From Treponema sp. (GTDB lineage Bacteria > Spirochaetota > Spirochaetia > Treponematales > Breznakiellaceae): 43,850 nucleotides of DNA. The stretch spans positions 1 through 43,850 of the forward strand of contig JAIRUQ010000099.1 in the NCBI GenBank assembly GCA_031254315.1, written 5' to 3'. Positions within the stretch are counted from its first letter, which is position 1. Every line of letters begins with the position of its first letter. The position numbers and the translations under genes are program-made. Under the pieces are notes generated by a model that did not search any database, was not told the DNA's origin, and saw nothing but the letters and a program-made list of their open reading frames with translations. Shown here piece after piece: positions 7,991 to 16,131 of the stretch.

Positions 7991-8075
7991 GAACGAGCCT
8001 CCGCTTGATATAACTTAAAGTTTTAGATACCGCGTCAGACTTTCAGTCTGCGTTCTGTTCCGCAGAGGCTCATTC
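7991..8075 (-). repeat. Nested inverted repeat, possible structured RNA
   Basis: Outer arms 7991-8001 and 8065-8075 pair over 11 bases with one C/A mismatch on the plus strand. On the minus strand the same position is a G-U pair, so the minus-strand RNA folds better. Inside lies a perfect hairpin CAGACT-TTC-AGTCTG (8036-8050). The element sits between the stop of the hybrid kinase gene and the start of the DUF362 gene. It could be a 3' end, a processing signal or a small mobile repeat. Confidence 0.45.
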
Positions 8076-8112
8076 TGACCGCTAGTTTAATAATCCATGT
8101 TGCTTTGCAAAT

Positions 8113-10398
8113 TTAGTCAATAGGGGAGAGCAGACACGAAAGTTTTTCAACAATGTACAGATAATTCATCTTATTAACATTATCCCTTAGCCATGAAACT
8201 AATCCGTCATCGGCTGTGTATTCAAAAGACTCGATTTCTTTCATTATTGTTTCAACTTTCTGCATTTGTAAATTATCACAGGCGGTATAAAGATTTTTTA
8301 ACACTTCTTCATACGGTTTGTCTTTTTTTAATTTGACAATTTGCGGGGTTTCTGCGGGAAACGCGGCTTCAATGTTTTTAATAAGTTTTAAGACATCTTC
8401 AATAAGCGCGAGGTTGTTTGCCTTAACAAATGCAAGATCGCCTGCTTTTGCCGCTTTTTCCAAAGCCCCTGCTTTATTGCCTGCCTCATCGGCGCAAACG
8501 CCTAAGCAAGAACTTTTTATCCCATGTACATTGATTGCGTATTCAGCTAAATTGTTTTCGTTTACTTCTTTCATGGTTTCAAGAAGGTCTCTTGTATTTT
8601 TTGAGAAGGACTGCATTACATGCAGGAAAGTTTCTACATCGCCGCTGAAACGTTTTAGGGCGTTAGCTATATCCATTCCTTCTACTTTTTTGTTGAGTAT
8701 AATCTGGACTTGTTCTTTACCGGAATTGGAGAGCGGCTCTTCATCCACTGTGTCTTCTTCCAGCTTTTCCAGTTCTTCATTGCGCACCCATTGTCTTAAA
8801 ACTGCGTCAAGACGCGAGACATCTATGGGTTTGGGAACAAAAGCCTGAAACCCGCTTTTTAAAAACATTTCTTCGCTTCCTGCAATGGCATTAGCGGTTA
8901 ACGCTATTATCGGGACGGTCTTTGCGTATTTAGTTTCGAGCTTTTCTCTAATGAATTGCAAAGCTTCTATTCCGTCCATTTTGGGCATCATGTGATCCAT
9001 AAAAATAGCGTCATATTTGACCTTCTCTTCACGGACGGCGTCAATTGCGTCCTGTCCGCTGGTTACGCTGTCAACTCTCATCTTGTAAGGTTTCAGCATA
9101 GCTTTTGCTACATCAATGTTGGTTAACATATCGTCCACAACAAGCACATTTGCGTACCTCATGTTGATCCGGTGGAGCCGCTTTCTATCTTTGGCAGTTT
9201 TAACATTGTGTTTTAATTTTTTTAATTCATTGACGGTATCGTCTCCTACAACCTCGTTGTTGATCAATTTTTGCGGCAATTTTACCGTAAAGGTACTTCC
9301 CTTGCCGTATTCGCTCTCTACAGAGATTGAACCGCCCATCATGTCTACTATCATTTTGGCAATGGAAAGTCCAAGACCGGTTCCTCCGATTTCTCTGTTA
9401 TTACGCACATCCATTTGGGTATAGTCGGCAAACAGACTGCTGATGTCTTCTCTTTTAATACCGATGCCTGTGTCTTTGATGGACACGACTAATGTAATTA
9501 CTTTTCCTCCGTCGATGTGTAAATCTGACGGTTCGTACTTTACGTTTAATTCTACGCTCCCTTTCATTGTGAACTTAAAAGCGTTGGACAGAAAGTTATT
9601 CAAAATCTGTTTAATTCTCATGTTGTCGCCAAAAAGGGTTTTTGGAAGGTTTTTATCAATATTTAATATAAAATCAATCTGCTTCTCCCCCTTTAGTATA
9701 ACGTTTTGAGCGGCGGCATCGCTTATCATGGCTGGAACGCTGTATTCAACAGGCGTTAGTCCAAACTTGCCGGAATCAATTTTTGAAATATCCAGAATGT
9801 CATTTACCAGAGCAAGGAGTGAAGAACCTGAATTGCTGATTTTTTCTACATTTTGCCTGACTTCATCACTTAGATCGTTTTGTTCAAGGGTCATCCCGGA
9901 AAGACCGATTACCGCATTAAGCGGGGTTCGCATTTCGTGGCTCATTCTGGCAAAAAATTTGCCTCTTTCTTCAGCCGCCGCGACTTCGTGGGCGTAATTT
10001 TTTATCGCGCGAAATTGATTTACGATTTGTATTTGGTTGCGTACCCTTAATCTTACAGTCATTGCGCTGAAAGGTTTATGTATAAAATCCGCGGCATCAA
10101 GGGACAGCCCCTTTTCTTCGTCTTCCGAGGCGGAAAGACCGGTTATAAAAACAACGGGAATATTCTGCGTTTTTTCGGAATTTTTCAGCGTTTGAAGAAC
10201 CTCATAGCCGTCCATTTCCGGCATGATTATATCCAGCAAAATGAGGTCGGGGACATATTTATTTGCCATTTCTATCGCGGAGGAACCGCTTTTTGTCATA
10301 TAGATGGTATATTCGGGACTTAATATGCAGTTTAAGATTTCAAGATTTATGGTTTCATCATCTATAATGAGGATAGTGTTTTTTTCGGCACTTTCCAT
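8113..10398 (-). CDS. Hybrid histidine kinase: receiver - kinase - receiver - HPt
   Basis: A 761-residue soluble phosphorelay protein with no membrane segment. Domain order: receiver at residues 1-125 (phospho-acceptor D56 in LILLDIIMPEMDG), a short helical linker, HisKA with the phospho-His at about 154 in FARMSHEMRTPLNAVIGLS, an HATPase domain with DTGIGIKRED and GGTGLGLSIA, a second receiver with D468 in AIFMDHMMPKMDG, and a C-terminal HPt domain with His near 625 in NVHGIKSS. An N-terminal receiver before the kinase means another kinase or HPt probably controls it. The ATG has GGAG six bases upstream. It is divergent from the receiver/hydrogenase-chemoreceptor operon, and its kinase core resembles the one at 13453-16071. 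No DNA-binding output is attached. Confidence 0.93.
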   Translation of the reverse strand: MESAEKNTILIIDDETINLEILNCILSPEYTIYMTKSGSSAIEMANKYVPDLILLDIIMPEMDGYEVLQTLKNSEKTQNIPVVFITGLSASEDEEKGLSLDAADFIHKPFSAMTVRLRVRNQIQIVNQFRAIKNYAHEVAAAEERGKFFARMSHEMRTPLNAVIGLSGMTLEQNDLSDEVRQNVEKISNSGSSLLALVNDILDISKIDSGKFGLTPVEYSVPAMISDAAAQNVILKGEKQIDFILNIDKNLPKTLFGDNMRIKQILNNFLSNAFKFTMKGSVELNVKYEPSDLHIDGGKVITLVVSIKDTGIGIKREDISSLFADYTQMDVRNNREIGGTGLGLSIAKMIVDMMGGSISVESEYGKGSTFTVKLPQKLINNEVVGDDTVNELKKLKHNVKTAKDRKRLHRINMRYANVLVVDDMLTNIDVAKAMLKPYKMRVDSVTSGQDAIDAVREEKVKYDAIFMDHMMPKMDGIEALQFIREKLETKYAKTVPIIALTANAIAGSEEMFLKSGFQAFVPKPIDVSRLDAVLRQWVRNEELEKLEEDTVDEEPLSNSGKEQVQIILNKKVEGMDIANALKRFSGDVETFLHVMQSFSKNTRDLLETMKEVNENNLAEYAINVHGIKSSCLGVCADEAGNKAGALEKAAKAGDLAFVKANNLALIEDVLKLIKNIEAAFPAETPQIVKLKKDKPYEEVLKNLYTACDNLQMQKVETIMKEIESFEYTADDGLVSWLRDNVNKMNYLYIVEKLSCLLSPID

Positions 10399-10517
10399 AA
10401 TACGCTCCGCAAACTATAAAATGGACTTGTTCGGAAACCCGTGGTTCCCTCAAAGTCTTGCATTTTTTCAGGCTATAAGCCATAGGACAAAGTCCGGCAA
10501 AAATACAGTTCTATGGA

Positions 10518-10549
10518 AGTTGTTCAGAAACTAAAGTTTCGGAACAACT
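10518..10549. promoter_or_regulatory. Long hairpin between divergent signalling genes
   Basis: Two 15-base arms separated by AA pair with a single A/G mismatch (AGTTGTTC-x-GAAACT against its complement). The element lies between the start of the hybrid kinase (10398) and the promoter of the receiver gene (10565-10593), and neither gene ends here, so it is not a terminator for them. It could be an operator or an RNA structure. Confidence 0.5.
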
Positions 10550-10564
10550 CTAATCTAAAAAAAC

Positions 10565-10593
10565 TTGAACTTTTTCCTTATTTATTATATAAT
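10565..10593 (+). promoter_or_regulatory. Promoter of the receiver/hydrogenase-chemoreceptor operon
   Basis: TTGAAC (10565-10570), a 17-base spacer and a perfect TATAAT (10588-10593). Transcription would start near 10600, giving a leader of about 60 bases. Confidence 0.7.
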
Positions 10594-10658
10594 ATTAATC
10601 AGAAAATAGATATTATTCTATATTAAGAGCTTTTTTTCCAAGTAAAAGGAAGGTGTTT

Positions 10659-11042
10659 ATGGCTGAAAAGAAGGTAGTTCTGGCAATAGATGATAATTTA
10701 CAACAACTAAGCGAATTTCAAGCGATACTATCTGACGACCAATACGATCTTCGTGCGGCTAAATCAGCCTCCGAAGCCGTAAGTTTTGTTAATAAGGTAA
10801 AAGTTGATGTTGTCCTTTTGGATATTGAAATGCCGAATATTTCCGGTTTTGAATTTCTTCAGGATATATTAAGGCTTCCCAGCTATAGGTTAGTGCCGGT
10901 TATTGTTGTTAGTATTAACTCCGGGCATGAGTTTGTTACTAAAGCAAAGAATTTGGGAGCCGCCGGTGTAATATCCAAGCCGGTAAATCCTGTTATATTA
11001 CGTGAAACCATAGAAAAAGCTCTGTTAGCAAGGGCGAAATAA
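10659..11042 (+). CDS. Stand-alone receiver domain protein
   Basis: A 127-residue single-domain response regulator. The acidic pair is in LAIDDN near residues 9-13, the phospho-acceptor is D55 in VVLLDIEMPNISGFEFL, the Ser/Thr switch region is VIVVSINSG, and the conserved Lys is in GVISKPVN near 105. There is no output domain, so it works like CheY or Spo0F as a shuttle. The ATG at 10659 has GGAAGG five bases upstream; a GTG two codons earlier is a less likely start. It ends 12 bases before the hydrogenase-like chemoreceptor gene, so the pair is an operon and the receiver is a natural candidate for that receptor's signalling pathway. Confidence 0.9.
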   Translation: MAEKKVVLAIDDNLQQLSEFQAILSDDQYDLRAAKSASEAVSFVNKVKVDVVLLDIEMPNISGFEFLQDILRLPSYRLVPVIVVSINSGHEFVTKAKNLGAAGVISKPVNPVILRETIEKALLARAK

Positions 11043-11054
11043 AGGGGCTTAATA

Positions 11055-13277
11055 ATGAATAATTCAGGTGATATTGCTCCCGTAATAAGTATTGAAGAAG
11101 GGAAGTGTATAAACTGTTATGCTTGTATAACGGCATGTCCGGTAAAATTTTGCATGGACGGTTCCCATGATAGACTTGGAGTTAATCATAATATGTGTAT
11201 TGGATGCGGGAACTGTATAACTTCATGCAGTCATCATGCGCGCAAACCAATTGATGATACGCAGAAATTTTTTAGCGACCTGAAGAACGGAGAAAAGATA
11301 ACCGCTGTGGTCGCTCCTGCCGTAGCTTCGGTCTTTCCTGATATGTACCTAAAATTAAACGGCTGGCTTAAATCTTTGGGGGTTACAGCGGCGTTTGATG
11401 TAAGTTACGGCGCGGAACTTACCGTAATTTCCTACCTTAATTACATCAAAGCAAAAAGCCCCAAGATGGTAATTGCCCAGCCATGCCCGGCAATCGTCAG
11501 TTACATCGAAATTTACCACCCTGAACTAATTCCCCATCTCGCGCCGGCGGATAGCCCAATGCTCCATACCGTCAAAATGATACGGGAATATTACCCTGAA
11601 TACAGAGGGCAAAAAATCGCCATAATCTCTCCATGTATTGCCAAGAAAAGAGAATTTTCCGAAACGGGACTTGGTGATTATAATGTTACCATGCTTGCCC
11701 TTAAAGAATATATTGAAAGGGAAAAAATTAACCTTAATGAATTCCCCGCTGTTGAGTATATAGGCGCGTCTGCTGAACGTGCGGTGTTGTTCTCGTCTCC
11801 CGGAGGTTTGCTTGATACTGCAGAACGTTTTGTACCCGGTATCAGAAGAAACACCCGTAAGATCGAGGGAGTTCATACAATCTATCATTATTTAACACAG
11901 GTTTCAAAAAAACTAAACGATCCTAGCGTTGAGTTTCCATTACTTATAGACTGCCTTAACTGTGAAATGGGATGTAACGGCGGTCCTGGTACGGGAAATT
12001 CTAAACTGACCATGGATGAGCTTGAAAGCCCGGTTCGCAAACGTAGCGCGGAGCTTGAACGTAAACTTAATCCCAAGAACAACGAAAAACTTTATAAAAA
12101 ATACAACAAAGTTTTGAATAACTATTGGAAGAAAGGTTTATACGATAGAACTTACAAAGACCTTTCCGGCAATAACAATATAAAACATCCCAACGAAACA
12201 GAATTAAAAGAAATCTATAAACAGATGAGGAAATTAAGCGACGCGGATATATACGATTGTACTAGCTGTGGTTACGGAAGCTGTAAGTCAATGGCGACGG
12301 CGATTTACAATAATCTCAACAAAATTGGCAATTGCGCTCACTATAACCTTTCGCTCCTTGATGAAGAGAGAAAGACAACGGTCTATATCACAAGGGAACT
12401 CAAGGGGCACATAAACCGCGCCCTTGAAGTAATAGAGAGTATCAATAGCATGGTAGGAAAACTGAATGTTACTATCCATGAACAGTCTGACTCGGTGAAT
12501 TCATCATCCGCAGTTACGGAAGAAATGGTAAACTCACTAAAGAGCACTTCCGATTTATCACGGAAAAAAAGAGATGTCATAAAAGAGTTAATCGAAAATG
12601 CCGCCAGCGGACAGGATGCAATGAAAGAAACCATTCAGGCGGTTCAAAGTATCGCCCAATCCATAGACGGCATAGGGTCGGCAATTAAAATCATCAGTGT
12701 TATAGCGTCTAACACAAACCTTCTTTCTATGAATGCCGCTATAGAATCCGCACACGCAGGAGAGGCGGGCAAGGGGTTTGCCGTAGTAGCCGATGAAATA
12801 CGCCGTCTCTCTGAATCTACCAGAGAAAATTCGCGTAACATTTCTCAAACATTGTCGAACATCATCTCGGGTATTACCACCACTTCAAAACGTTCCACCG
12901 ACGCAGGCACTATAGTTAATAATATGTCGGAAGAAATTAACAACTTTGCCGCAACGATGTCAGAAATTATTGACACATTAGGCGAACTATCGGCAAAGAG
13001 TTCCGACATTACAGGCTCACTGGATAATTTGAAAGGACACAGCAGTGCGGTAAAAACGGACTATGAACAAATGCAGTCCATGACGGACAAATTAAGGTAT
13101 GATATTAACTTCCTCGCCGCAATGTCGGCGGATATTATCCGTGCGATAGAACAAAACGATAATACTATAATTTCAAACATGATAAACACTGAAGAAAAGA
13201 AAGAGGCAGAGGAGGCGAACGCAAGTACGAGCGTGAGCGTAGAAGCAGAGGCAAGTGAGAGCGCACCTACAAGTTAA
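11055..13277 (+). CDS. Soluble chemoreceptor with a sensory [FeFe]-hydrogenase-like input domain
   Basis: A 740-residue fusion. Two [4Fe-4S] ferredoxin motifs come first (C18, C21, C24, C28 and C48, C51, C54, C58). The H-cluster domain of [FeFe] hydrogenases follows, with its three Cys segments: [12 protein letters not shown] (C144), [10 protein letters not shown] (C194) and [13 protein letters not shown] (C300, C303, C307). Next is a further Fe-S motif, C402, C405, C410 and C427 ([18 protein letters not shown]). From about 440 to 700 comes a methyl-accepting chemotaxis signalling coiled coil with the tip [20 protein letters not shown] near 555-574. There is no membrane segment, so it is cytoplasmic. 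The catalytic motif TSCCPxW is altered, as in sensory rather than turnover enzymes. The likely role is sensing H2 or redox state and steering CheA/CheW; that is inference. GGGG precedes the ATG. Confidence 0.93.
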   Translation: MNNSGDIAPVISIEEGKCINCYACITACPVKFCMDGSHDRLGVNHNMCIGCGNCITSCSHHARKPIDDTQKFFSDLKNGEKITAVVAPAVASVFPDMYLKLNGWLKSLGVTAAFDVSYGAELTVISYLNYIKAKSPKMVIAQPCPAIVSYIEIYHPELIPHLAPADSPMLHTVKMIREYYPEYRGQKIAIISPCIAKKREFSETGLGDYNVTMLALKEYIEREKINLNEFPAVEYIGASAERAVLFSSPGGLLDTAERFVPGIRRNTRKIEGVHTIYHYLTQVSKKLNDPSVEFPLLIDCLNCEMGCNGGPGTGNSKLTMDELESPVRKRSAELERKLNPKNNEKLYKKYNKVLNNYWKKGLYDRTYKDLSGNNNIKHPNETELKEIYKQMRKLSDADIYDCTSCGYGSCKSMATAIYNNLNKIGNCAHYNLSLLDEERKTTVYITRELKGHINRALEVIESINSMVGKLNVTIHEQSDSVNSSSAVTEEMVNSLKSTSDLSRKKRDVIKELIENAASGQDAMKETIQAVQSIAQSIDGIGSAIKIISVIASNTNLLSMNAAIESAHAGEAGKGFAVVADEIRRLSESTRENSRNISQTLSNIISGITTTSKRSTDAGTIVNNMSEEINNFAATMSEIIDTLGELSAKSSDITGSLDNLKGHSSAVKTDYEQMQSMTDKLRYDINFLAAMSADIIRAIEQNDNTIISNMINTEEKKEAEEANASTSVSVEAEASESAPTS

Positions 13278-13416
13278 ATAAATTTTTTTCTGAAATTTTA
13301 ATTTAGCTACCGTTAAAACGCCGCCTATCTCCAATTTATAAACAACTATCGTTAAGAAAATGCAAGACTTGTGAAGAGACGCCATGTTCTCAATATGTCA
13401 ATAAAGACGATTTTTG

Positions 13417-13446
13417 TTGCACCTTTAAAAGACTTTATGATATATA
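13417..13446 (+). promoter_or_regulatory. Promoter of the 7TM hybrid kinase gene
   Basis: TTGCAC (13417-13422), an 18-base spacer and TATATA (13441-13446). The -10 ends six bases before the ATG at 13453 and there is no Shine-Dalgarno sequence, so a leaderless transcript is likely. Confidence 0.5.
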
Positions 13447-13452
13447 TAGTTA

Positions 13453-16071
13453 ATGAAGGGTAAAACAGATTTAATCAATTTCTTTTTTCCGCTTTTTTAT
13501 GCCGCCGCTTTTTTGTTTGTGGTACTTAATGCGTGGAATATACAAACCGAAGTTAGGCGAAGTAGCGGTTCGTTATACCGCAATCTTCGTGAATGTCCCG
13601 CCTATGTAAAACACGGCTTTGATCAGACAACGCTGGAAAAAATCCCCATTGAAGCGGAAGGATGGTTTCGTTTTCCGTCCTCATCATCAGCAAGACGCAT
13701 CATGAATTCCCCTTTGCCTGATCTGCCAAAGCGTACATATCTTTCACCATTTGGAAAACCGGCGCAGGAATTTACTATTGTGTTTTTGATTGAAATGAAT
13801 GATGAATCTCTGTCGCTTTTAAATGGCGATAATTCAATACTGCCGGGATTTTTCTTTGCCGGTATCGGGGAGAATTGGGAAATCTTTTTCAATGGGAAAG
13901 CGGTCTATTCTGAAATGCACTTGGATGAAAATGGTAAAATTAAAGAGCAGAGGACATGGCGGGATATTTATTTCCCGGTGGACGGTTTGCTTTTTACTCC
14001 GGGGACAAATATTTTGACATTGCGGATTATAGGAGACCCGGCTTACACAGCTACAGGAGCGTTCTATAATACGGCTCCCATTTACATGGACAATTACCGT
14101 ATTATTGAAGGACGCCAGCACAATTTTCTGCTTGTGATCCTTGGCGGCATCTGTATTTTTGCCGGGGCATATTATATTTTGCTTTTCTTTTCTATAAAAA
14201 ATAAAAGAGAAATATTTAATCTCTATTTTGGTATTTTCTCGATACTTCTCTGTATTTTTGCCATTGCAAGAAACGGCATGGTTAATTATTTAATTCCCAA
14301 TTCGCATATTTCAATTCGTTTGGAATATGCTTCTCTTATGTTGATGATACCCGTGTTTGGCATATTTATTGAAACTCTGCTGAAGGGGAGGATAACAAAA
14401 ACAAGCCTGGGCTACACGGTGTTCTGTTCTTTCCTTGCCCTGACGCAGTTTTTGTTCTGTGAGCAATACGCTCAAGAAGTTGTAGCGATATGGAATGTAA
14501 CGGCTATGATATATTTTAGTTATATTATCGTATACGAAATAATTTATTATTTTCTTTTTTGGGGCAAACGTAATAGGAAGTATGATGGGAAGGGCATACA
14601 TTTAGATATGCCTATAGGCAGTATTTTAATTGGTACGATAGCAAGCTACTTTTGCGGAGTTTATGATATTATTGACGCTCTGTTTATTCGAAGCGCTTTA
14701 ACTCTTTTTCAGTACAGTGTCTTTGTAGTTCATACCGGAATGGTCTTTGCGCTTTCTCAGCGTTTTAGCGGAATGTATAAACGGATGGAACAATCCAACG
14801 CCATTTTAGAATTAACGGTACAGGAGCGTACAAGAGAACTGGAAGAACAGACGGAAATAGCGCTTAACGCATCAAGGGCAAAAAGTGATTTTCTTGCAAC
14901 CATGAGCCATGAAATCAGAACTCCACTGAATGCGGTAATCGGTCTTTCAGAGATAGAACTGCGCGGCAGTCTGCCTGAGGCAAGCATGAATAATATAGCG
15001 CAGATACATCAATCAGGTTCTTCTCTTTTAGGAATTATAAACGACATTCTTGATATTTCTAAAATTGAAGCGGAAGCTTTTGAACTTGTTCCCGTTGAGT
15101 ACGAGACAGCGCAGTTTATCAATGACACGATTAATCTTAACAAAGTCAGGGCAGGAGGGAAACCTGTGAACTTTGTTTTAGAAATCAATGGGGACTTCCC
15201 GAAAAAGCTTGTGGGTGATGAGCTGAGAGTTAAACAAATATTGAATAATCTTATTTCAAATGCGTTTAAGTACACCAAAGAAGGAGAGGTAACGTTAAGC
15301 GTATCATCGTATTCTGTGGAAGGTGCACGGGAAAGTGAGGCGCTTTTGCGTTTTGATGTGCGGGACACCGGTATGGGCATACGCAAGGAGGACATAGGAA
15401 AACTGTTCGCCAGTTACGCCCAATTTGACGCAAAAGCAAATAGGGCAATCGAAGGGACGGGGCTAGGGCTAGAGATAACAAAAAAACTTGTAGAGATGAT
15501 GGGCGGCAGTATCGCTGTTGAAAGTAAATACGGTAAGGGATCGGTATTCACCGTAACGCTGGTGCAGGGTGTTGTTGGTTCTGCGAGTATAGGGGAAAAA
15601 ACAGCCGAAGACCTGCGAAACTTCCGCTATGTATGCGGCAGAAAAGAGCTTGACATTACTCCAGCGTGGATGCCTTACGGAAAAGTGCTTGTCGTAGATG
15701 ATGTGGAAGTGAACATAATGGTTGTTGAAGGACTGCTTGAGCCTTACGGTCTTAGGGTAGACAGCGCGTCTTCCGGCAGGCAAGCTATTGAAAAGGTCTG
15801 TGCCGAAAATCCTTTATATGATCTTGTGTTTATGGATCACATGATGCCCGAAATGGACGGTATTGAAACGGTAAAAGTAATTCGGGAATGGGAAAAACAG
15901 GCGGCAAAGCGGACAAGGATTCCTATTGTCGCTCTTACAGCAAACGCCCTTGCGGGAAATATGGAGATGTTTATGTCCTCAGGCTTTGATGGTTTTATCT
16001 CAAAACCCATCGACATTGTTCAGATTGATGAGGCTCTGAACAAATGGATACGGGACAAACAAAGCCGGTAA
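13453..16071 (+). CDS. 7TMR-DISM-type membrane hybrid histidine kinase
   Basis: An 872-residue kinase. An N-terminal helix (about 8-27) is followed by an extracytoplasmic region to about 220, with a jelly-roll-like segment ENWEIFFNGKAVYSE and WRDIYFPVDGLLFTPGTN, then seven hydrophobic helices between about 222 and 440. That layout matches 7TMR-DISM sensors, where the outer domain often binds carbohydrates; the ligand here is unknown. A coiled coil leads to HisKA with His 486 in ATMSHEIRTPLNAVIGLS, an HATPase domain with DTGMGIRKED and EGTGLGLEIT, and a receiver with D795 in FMDHMMPEMDGIE. It stops after the receiver, so it needs an HPt from elsewhere. Its core is close to that of the kinase at 8113-10398. 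No ribosome-binding site is visible. Confidence 0.9.
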   Translation: MKGKTDLINFFFPLFYAAAFLFVVLNAWNIQTEVRRSSGSLYRNLRECPAYVKHGFDQTTLEKIPIEAEGWFRFPSSSSARRIMNSPLPDLPKRTYLSPFGKPAQEFTIVFLIEMNDESLSLLNGDNSILPGFFFAGIGENWEIFFNGKAVYSEMHLDENGKIKEQRTWRDIYFPVDGLLFTPGTNILTLRIIGDPAYTATGAFYNTAPIYMDNYRIIEGRQHNFLLVILGGICIFAGAYYILLFFSIKNKREIFNLYFGIFSILLCIFAIARNGMVNYLIPNSHISIRLEYASLMLMIPVFGIFIETLLKGRITKTSLGYTVFCSFLALTQFLFCEQYAQEVVAIWNVTAMIYFSYIIVYEIIYYFLFWGKRNRKYDGKGIHLDMPIGSILIGTIASYFCGVYDIIDALFIRSALTLFQYSVFVVHTGMVFALSQRFSGMYKRMEQSNAILELTVQERTRELEEQTEIALNASRAKSDFLATMSHEIRTPLNAVIGLSEIELRGSLPEASMNNIAQIHQSGSSLLGIINDILDISKIEAEAFELVPVEYETAQFINDTINLNKVRAGGKPVNFVLEINGDFPKKLVGDELRVKQILNNLISNAFKYTKEGEVTLSVSSYSVEGARESEALLRFDVRDTGMGIRKEDIGKLFASYAQFDAKANRAIEGTGLGLEITKKLVEMMGGSIAVESKYGKGSVFTVTLVQGVVGSASIGEKTAEDLRNFRYVCGRKELDITPAWMPYGKVLVVDDVEVNIMVVEGLLEPYGLRVDSASSGRQAIEKVCAENPLYDLVFMDHMMPEMDGIETVKVIREWEKQAAKRTRIPIVALTANALAGNMEMFMSSGFDGFISKPIDIVQIDEALNKWIRDKQSR

Positions 16072-16131
16072 GTGCGGAAACTGACAATTAAGACAAGGAA
16101 TTGTTATTTCTCGTGCGGGTTCCGCATCATG

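Noticed and set aside
8318-8848. Long plus-strand frame opposite the hybrid kinase
   Set aside because: Ser/Phe/Leu-rich antisense shadow of the HPt and receiver region, with no independent support.
11055-12030. A catalytic [FeFe] hydrogenase
   Set aside because: The first H-cluster motif lacks the catalytic pattern, the domain is fused to a chemoreceptor output, and no maturation or NADH-linked subunit genes are nearby.
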